DNA of 64,000 nucleotides. It comes from Trichosphaerium sp. ATCC 40318 (lineage: Eukaryota; Discosea; Flabellinia; Trichosidae). Below the pieces are notes generated by a model that was not told the origin of the DNA, searched no databases, and saw only the letters and a program-made list of their open reading frames with translations. Shown here one piece after another: positions 57,468 through 64,000 of this stretch. A program made the translations under genes and the position numbers. The DNA is taken from positions 242,769 to 306,768 of the forward strand of contig JALMLS010000461.1 of NCBI GenBank assembly GCA_038496445.1. The letters are read 5' to 3'. Each line of letters begins with the position of its first letter. Position 1 is the stretch's first letter.

Positions 57468-60400
57468 TTAAAGAAATAGTTTATTTACGCTACCAACCGC
57501 TTGTTTAAGTTCTGCAGGCAAAGATAGAGACTTAACACCTGAAATAAGCTCAGTTTTCACTAACTTCGAGGTAAGACAGACGTAGTTGTAACGTGCCTAT
57601 GAGTAGATATACTTACTGCCTCACCTTTAACATTACTAGACACTTCATTTAGAGGTAATTGAGAACAATAGTTGTTTTGAGGGACTCAAATTATTTATTG
57701 TTTTTCAGCAGTTTCATCTGTTTTTAGCAATCTGAATATCATTCTTAACATTCGTTAAGAGTCCATTCCAATCCAATGTTCTAGTACGTGCTAGAAGCTG
57801 TGGGCGATATTGAGATGTTGAAGATGCAGCATATCCTTCCCAACTCCTTTACAAAGAAAAAAAAAGTCACAAAAATGAGCACGTGGATGTTGAGAAAAAG
57901 CTTACTTTGCTGCGCTTTCCAAAAGATTGACAGCTTGAGATTTAGCAGTGCTGTTTTTAGTCATCTAATTTTCTTGTGTTAGTCGCCTTCAGTAAAGATA
58001 AACAATAATGTTGTACGTCATAGAGATATAGTTGAACAGCTGCGGATATCTTATCCGCATAGTATCTACCAACAAATCCCATTGAAGCAATATCAGTAAT
58101 TGTTTCACTAAATCCAGGGTTAGTCGCAGATCAAAGGTTTTTATGCTTACTTTAATTCTTGATTATTGATTGGACTTAATTTAGAAGTAAGGGTAGTTAC
58201 AGCGCTTTCACAAGTTTCAGCAAATTCGTGTAAAGTCTTTGAGACTTCATCTATTCGAGAAGTTTAATAAGTTTGAATCTCGTGTTGTTTTTTTACCTGG
58301 TGTAGTCCCTGAAGGTTTCTTGTGGTTTATAATATCTGACACCTAGTACATGAATATATTTAGTACGGTAATATATTACCTACGATAATACGTAGTCATG
58401 GACATCAACAAGTCCAGAAGAATCCATTGTGGTACTCGAAATAAAATCATCTATTGAAATAGTTAGAGTGGTTGAGTTTTGCTTTCAAGTTATGTCGTTA
58501 ATTGTCGTGTACCAATATCACGGTATCCTCCTTTGACGTTCATACAACCCTTACATAAATTAAGTTTAAATGATAAGCATTAAGACTATTGCAAATAACA
58601 AACCTCAACAGCCCACTCAAAATCCCAGTCTTGCCAGTGGAACTTTGTAACAAGAGGAAATATCATCGATGAAGTTTGCCAAGCCTGTACAATAAGTCAT
58701 GAGATTAATATGTTACTCACATTTTAAAAAACAAGGAAAGATATCTCAAAGAACCAATAATAAAAGCACTGTTGTACAATCTCACAACGTGTTGTGAAAC
58801 CAAAACGAAAAAAAAAACAAGAACCTTTTGAAAATTTTTATAAACGTACCTTGTACAATACTTGTGTTAATCCCACCTGTTTAACTACTGGAAACTTTGA
58901 ATCCATTTCATCAGTCCAATAAGTTGACGTGGTATTTATATCATAGCCCATTTTTCCCCAGAGCATGAATTGGAACCTGGTTTATGTTTAGTTATTTTTT
59001 CGTGCGTTACTTTGTACCATTGTTTCTTAACTTCTAATTGTCTTGGACTCTGTGGGTGTAGAGAAGCGCATTCGCGTGCCCATATATATCCATCAGAACC
59101 AAGATCGAAGCCAGTCGTTTTCTCAATAGGTAGATGAAGTAGAAATTGTTTAACAAACTTAAGAAACAACTTATTAGTATTGAACCAAAAAAAGAACAAA
59201 AGATAAAAGGGTATCCCACTAATTTTAAAAATCATTGTGTATCACATTAATAGATATGTAAAGCGATGGGAGAAAGAGCTAATCAGAAACGTGGATTTCT
59301 TGTAATCAGAAAAAAATACGAAACAAAAAAAAATCAAAATAATCAAATGATTCAAAATCCGTTTGAAACTTACGTCAGGATCTCCCCATCTGTATACAAA
59401 TATACCATCATTACGAAGTGTCATCCATGTCTTGACTTTTGGATATTTATCCAACTCTGGCTTTAATTTTTCCTACAGAAACAAAATTAGAAGTCATCAT
59501 ACAAATAACTTTTCAGAACTCCGAAATTTGTTTTTTTCTTTGTTTCTTACGCCGTAAAATGGAGGTGCTACGGATGAGTATACATGTGCATCTGAGTACT
59601 TCATACTTACTGTAAGTGGATCAGGATACTTATCGGCAAAGTCCTAAGCAAGAGTAAGAGTCAATAACTCAGTTTTGTTTCAGTTTTTTTCTGTTTTGGC
59701 TTACAGTCATAATATTATCGACTCCTCCTTCCCAAACACGGTTCATCCAAGATACGGTTCTATCAGGTTGTACTTTCTAAATTAGCAAGGTTAAATAAAA
59801 CGTAATAATACAGAAGAAGCCTACCTTTGCATCTAAAATGCCTTCGCCGTATGTGTCCCAAATCCATTTCATTTTAGCATACTTATCTGTCCTAGCATGC
59901 ATGCGTTCTCCAGGTGTTGTACCTTATGAAGATTAGTGCAAAGTAGTACGAAAAAAAACGGTGTTGTTTCTTTGATTATGTTTGAAAACACAAGAGTACC
60001 CAAGCCATAAAGATCAGGGTAAGTCAGCAATAATTGCTTAACACTTGCTCTTAGATAAGCGATTGTTTTTTCGCTTGTTTGATTTGCAGTAATTCCGTAG
60101 TGTCCTTCCGCAGCGTTCATGATTACATTCCATGTAATGAAGTAAACTTTAACCTAAGAAAGATCGTTTAGTGTCACGTGATAACCATATGAATCGATTC
60201 TCAAATAAAACTTTTTGAATGGATTTAAGGATAGAACTTACTCCACGTTGTTTTGCGTAGCTCATAACGCTTTTCCAGAAAGTAATTTTCTCGGAGATAG
60301 ATATCTTCTTTATTGTCTTGAGGTTATCCAATACATAGTTTGATACACCTTGTGGTTCACCCCACAAACCTGATTTGAAATAAATAAACGAAGATTTGAG

Positions 60401-61375
60401 TTTCTCGAATTTTTTTTTAGGGTACCTTGTTTGTATGTTGGAGGAATCTTACACTGATCAATGTCATCTAGGGCAATGTCTGGATATTCATCTAGTTTTA
60501 CCAAAGAAGGGAAAGGATGCGGTTGCCAAATCATTAAAGTATTAAAACGGTAGAGAGCAATAGTGTCAAGGTATTCAGTCCAGAAAGTCATGTCCCACAT
60601 GGTCAAAATATTACTTTGAGCAGATAACCCTGTATCATCATACGAAGGTGTCCTGGCATCTTTCGTTCATATCAATGATTAATATTACTTAATGTTTAGT
60701 AACATACCCAGAGGTGCATTAAATTTGAGTCCTCGATTTTCCAGGTAAGGGTTGACAACTTTTGAAGAAACCTAGCCATTCGAGTAAAAGTGTGGACCAA
60801 GTATGCTAAGTACGTACAGATTTCAGGTTTCCTTTGTGTCTGATTTGATCTGAGATATCGAACAGGCCGTACATACAACCTACGACGTCAATGCACTCAA
60901 CTGTCTAAACACAACAACTGTTAATCTTTTGGGAAGACGGTTTTTTTTTTTCAAAGATAAAGAAATAACGCACAACCACATGACCCGAGGTATTAATTCT
61001 AAAACCTTCCGATTTCAAACCTGTTGGGTTTTCTTTACACTTGATTCCATCTTTTTCTGGTGTACACGTGATACGAATCGACAAAAACGTTGACGAAAAA
61101 TCGTTTGAGGGGTTTTTACTAACTTGGACGCCATACAATGACGTAGCCCTCTCTAAAACTTCGACGCCATACGTTAATTGTGGAACCACTTCATAAGTTA
61201 CAGATAGAGAAGCCTAAATCGCTATTAACGATAGAAAGAGACGAGTTTTTCTTTTGGTTGTTATGGTTTTATTTTTCAAATGATATTTCAACTGATATTT
61301 CCGATTTACCTTTACTTCAGCGTGTACCGTCGCTACAACGAAAAAAATTAGAATGTAATGATACTTGGCCAACAT
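57468..61375 (-). CDS. Secreted glycoside-hydrolase-like enzyme
   Basis: Roughly 20 exons. The start exon (61375-61315) gives a signal peptide (YILIFFVVATVHA). Next, LSVTYEVVPQLTYGVEVLER and a segment with GCMYGLFDIS look like the alpha/beta domain that precedes barrels in GH20/GH67-type enzymes. The barrel carries RGLKFNAPLDARTPSYDD, MWDMTFWTEYLDTIALYRFN, WQPHPFPSLVKLDEYPDIAL, VYFITWNV and DLYGLG. I know this pattern from uncharacterised bacterial secreted glycosidases. Later exons hold GSDGYIWARECASLHPQSPR and a helical C-terminal part. Substrate is unknown. The final exon and stop (57468-57470) are plausible but not forced. Confidence 0.75.
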
Positions 61376-61887
61376 TTAACGGTTGGGATGTGTTATCACT
61401 TTTGAACCTAACTTAAGTATCGTGAAGTCAACTAGACAACTAGTTGTCCTATGTACACTCGTTCACGCAATTACTGGTGCAATGGCTCTTAAACTGGACG
61501 CTTATGTTGTTATATTCTTGGCTGAGTACAACTGTTTTAGGTGTTGGTGTGGGTATCGATTAAAAAAAGCAAGTTTCTTTCACTAATATATTTAAACTAA
61601 TCACGTGGTAAGAGACGTTACGGATACTGTTTTGCTATAACATCCCTGTACAAGCACTATTGGTGTTGTATTTAGAAACAATAAAGGGCTGAATGGACAA
61701 TATAATTGCTAGCAACTGGTTGTGCTACCAAATCTACAATGAACAAATTCCAAAGTTAGGTTGAGCAAAGGAAAACTGAATAGTTGCATAACTGCTTAAC
61801 TTAACAAAGCACAACGCCAAGAGTAGCTTCACAGTCGAAAATCTAGTTACAGTACTAGAGACTGTTTTTGATCCGAAAGGCGTTAAA
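61376..61887. other. Intergenic, 0.5 kb
   Basis: Divergent upstream region of the glycosidase-like and F-box genes. No exon was assigned; CACGTG at about 61603. Confidence 0.4.
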
Positions 61888-62161
61888 ATGGATAAATTAC
61901 CTCCAGAAGTACTTCAACAGGTAACTAACGCTAGTTTGTACAAATTTATAACTTGTAAAGGTGTTTAAAGGCATTGAACCTCATATTCTTATATCGAGTT
62001 GCTCAGTACGTTTCTACGTGATTAAGGCTAGCGCATTACAAATAACAAGGTTTTAATCGATACCCAAAACACCTGCAAAGAGTGGAACACGCTTAGAATT
62101 TCAGCTCCATCGACGTGGAAAAAACCGCTAGTAACGTATCACTGTCTTTCTTTCGAAAAAG
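61888..62161 (+). CDS. Short F-box gene (3' end unresolved)
   Basis: Three exons in phase, 61888-61920, 61971-62009 and 62050-62161, encode MDKLPPEVLQQALNLIFLYR, then CKEWNTLRISAPSTWKKPLV. This is the LPxE...CKxW...W pattern of an F-box that binds Skp1. After a donor at 62162 the next exon may begin at 62212, but that frame runs antisense across the Cys-rich ORF at 62296-62889, so the end is uncertain. Confidence 0.5.
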
Positions 62162-62295
62162 GTAAGCGATCAACCAAATTTAGTGAAAAGTATAAAATGT
62201 CCCAACCACAGGTAAAATGTCCCCACTTTTCAACACTTTTTTTGAACAAAAAATTGATGCTACGCTCTTAAAAAAAAATCTTTTTTATTCTGATT

Positions 62296-62889
62296 TTAAC
62301 ATGATGTGTCCATTTGCGTTGAGTACCAGTTACCAAAAGATCGCCCTCCTGTACATTCTTCTTCGTGCATTTCAACCATTTTTTTTCCATCAAATTCTTT
62401 TAAGCAGCATGGGCATGACCCATACTGATCACAGACTTCACACCACACCCACGTAGATCCTCCCCTCCATATGCGCTCGCCACATATCTGACAGGTCTCA
62501 CATTCATTTTTGTACTTCTTCTTAGCAGTGGCAAGTTTTTTTTCCTGTTTTTTTTTTTCTTTTTTCTGTCTTGTCTCCTCTCTACGAACATTCTCCTCCT
62601 CAATTTTTTTTTGTTTAGCATCTCTCTTGAGTTGCCTTAGCTCTGCCTTGTGTTTAATTTCTTGTTCTTTATCTATCTTTTTTTTTTTTGCTAATTCAAC
62701 CATTTGGGTAGCAATATAAGCATCCCCTTTTGGTACTGTCATTGAACCGATTGTTAGGGCATTTACTTGATTGCTGTGGCTGTATAGCTCATCCATAGCG
62801 TTTTTGGCTTTTCTAGCAGTATCGGTGATGAAGGAAGGTGATTGTTTAGGTTGGACCCCTACATTTTTTGAAGCATGATTTAAGATCAA
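62296..62889 (-). pseudogene. Charged coiled-coil plus Cys/His cluster, probable transposase C terminus
   Basis: An open frame of 197 codons without an ATG at its start (first internal Met at about codon 33). The middle is a Lys/Glu coiled coil; the end holds CQICGERIW, a W..C..C pair, CPCC and H...C, a likely zinc-binding fold. The DDE fragment at 63605-63922 lies upstream on the same strand, and pogo-like transposases often end in such tails, so the two are probably one broken gene. It could instead be an independent gene starting at the internal Met. Confidence 0.45.
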
Positions 62890-63600
62890 CTTTCTGTTGT
62901 AGGGTATACAAATGGCTAATTTATTTCCAAATTAAGCGCAATCAATCTACATGTGTGGATTATTTATCAAAACATTGTTGCATCTGAAGATTGATTTGGG
63001 TATTGGTGACAAATGGCTAATTTATTTCCAAATTAAGCACAATCAATCTACATGTGTGGATTATTTATCAAAACATTGTTGCATCTGAAGATTGATTTGG
63101 GTATTGTAGGGTATCTAAATGACTAATTTTTATCTAAATTGGGCGACTAAATCAATCTAGGAGTATTGGTGACAAATAACTAATTTATTTCCAAATTAAG
63201 CACAATCAATCTACATGCGTGGATTATTTATCATAACATTTGATTGAATTTAGAGTATTGGTGACAAAACGCTAATTTATTTCCTAATTAAGCGCAATCA
63301 ATCTACATGTGTGGATTATTTATCAAAACATTCTCACATGTATTGATTGAATTTAGAGTATTGGCAACAAATAGCTAATTTATTTCCTAATTAAGCACAA
63401 TCAATCTACATGCATGGATTATTAATCAAAACATTCTTGCATGTATTGATTGAATTTAGAGTATTGGCAACAAATAACTAATTTATATCTAAATTAGGAC
63501 TATGTATGTCTAAATTGGAACAATTGGGTTATTAGTTATCAAAACGTTGTCACATCTTTAGATTGATTTGAGTATTGGTGACAAAACACTAATATTTATC
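62890..63600. repeat. About six tandem repeats of roughly 100 bp
   Basis: The unit contains CAATCAATCTACATGTGTGG, then GATTATTTATCAAAACATT, then a GATTGAATTTAGAGTATTGG-like end. Copies of the core start near 62938, 63040, 63203, 63296 and 63399, with degraded units near 63130 and 63490. They lie between the two transposase fragments. Confidence 0.88.
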
Positions 63601-63604
63601 CTTA

Positions 63605-63922
63605 TTAGGACAAGGTGTATAAGGGTACAATGCCCACGGACTTCCATGCCGATTTTAAGATTTTGGGAGACAGTGCTTTGGTCTCTGCAGCTGCAACAGC
63701 CATTATGTCATAACGTTGTGTTTTATGTTTGATCTCTGTGCCACTTTCAATTGTAATTTTCCTGTTTAATTTATATGCCTGAGCTAGGGTAGCAAATGGC
63801 TTGTCATCTAAGGGTGCGTGAAATGTGAGGTATGAGGCACCCATGTGATAGTGTGTACATGTTTCAAGGCATTTTTGTAACGATTCTGTTTTAATGTGGA
63901 ATGTGGCTGGCCAATCTATCAA
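63605..63922 (-). pseudogene. DDE (pogo/CENP-B-like) transposase fragment
   Basis: An open minus-strand frame of 105 codons. It contains THYHMGASYLTFHAPLDDKP, FATLAQAY, and ends LSPKILKSAWKSVGIVPLY, the C-terminal helix (SAWKxxGIxPF) that closes DDE domains of pogo/Tigger-type transposases, with PLDDKPF in the place of the usual QPLDVGVF. The catalytic part would lie to the right of 63922, and upstream sequence to the window edge has no clear continuation, so the element is partial or decayed. Confidence 0.55.
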
Positions 63923-64000
63923 GAACAGGGCTGAAACTAAACAAGGCTTTGCCTTAAATATGAAGGCATTTTTTTAAAATCAGGCATTGATGGCAAAAAT

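Noticed and set aside
1-64000. tRNA, rRNA, CRISPR or bacterial operon features
   Set aside because: None seen; the window is intron-rich nuclear eukaryotic DNA.

Overview
The window is nuclear DNA of an AT-rich, intron-dense single-celled eukaryote. Genes are split into short exons by introns of mostly 40-100 nt whose donor is usually GTACGT, GTAAGT or GTGCGT and whose acceptor ends in YAG. There are no operons, ribosome-binding sites or CRISPR arrays. The gene set (Rho GEFs with kelch or ankyrin repeats, a heterotrimeric G alpha, a PAK-like kinase, a calponin-homology protein, a Slo-type potassium channel, filamin repeats, F-box/LRR/MORN proteins, Pro/Thr-stalked surface proteins) suits an amoeboid or flagellate free-living protist. 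I cannot name the species.

Layout. 1-3.2 kb: degenerate repeats, a small membrane protein, and a nearly complete non-autonomous LTR retroelement (1286-3166) with TG...CA LTRs, a 5-bp target duplication, a primer-binding-like site and a polypurine tract. 3.3-11.8 kb: a TMEM222-like protein (9 exons), a mitochondrial GatC-like exon, cyclin B, a prenylatable CH-domain protein and a G alpha subunit. 12-24 kb: two MITEs, a secreted beta-rich protein, a stand-alone TOG protein, a small secreted protein, an F-box/LRR protein, a MORN protein with a CaaX end, and gene-poor stretches. 24.6-30.8 kb: one roughly 29-exon gene whose exons join in phase to encode DH-PH RhoGEF, kelch repeats, CRIB and STE20-type kinase in a single polypeptide of about 1360 residues. 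31.4-41.2 kb: an iodotyrosine-deiodinase-like flavoprotein, a secreted PLC-X-like protein and a Slo/BK-family channel. 41.4-44.7 kb: a second RhoGEF, with ankyrin repeats. 45-64 kb: a secreted beta-helix protein, a filamin-repeat protein, two Pro/Thr-stalked surface proteins (one with a TM anchor, one with a GPI-like signal), a BTB protein, an F-box/YwqK-type MORN protein, a large secreted glycosidase-like enzyme, a short F-box gene, and a DDE transposase remnant with 100-bp tandem repeats.

How genes may work together: G alpha, the RhoGEF-kinase, the ankyrin RhoGEF, the CH protein, the TOG protein and the filamin-repeat protein would all act in receptor-to-cytoskeleton signalling. This is a functional theme only; there is no evidence of co-regulation. 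Two genome-wide traits stand out: several GC-AG introns with a GCACGT or GCAAGT donor, and strong over-representation of the palindrome CACGTG. Exon models were built by hand from splice motifs, reading phase and protein similarity, so boundaries not forced by phase may be off by a few bases.
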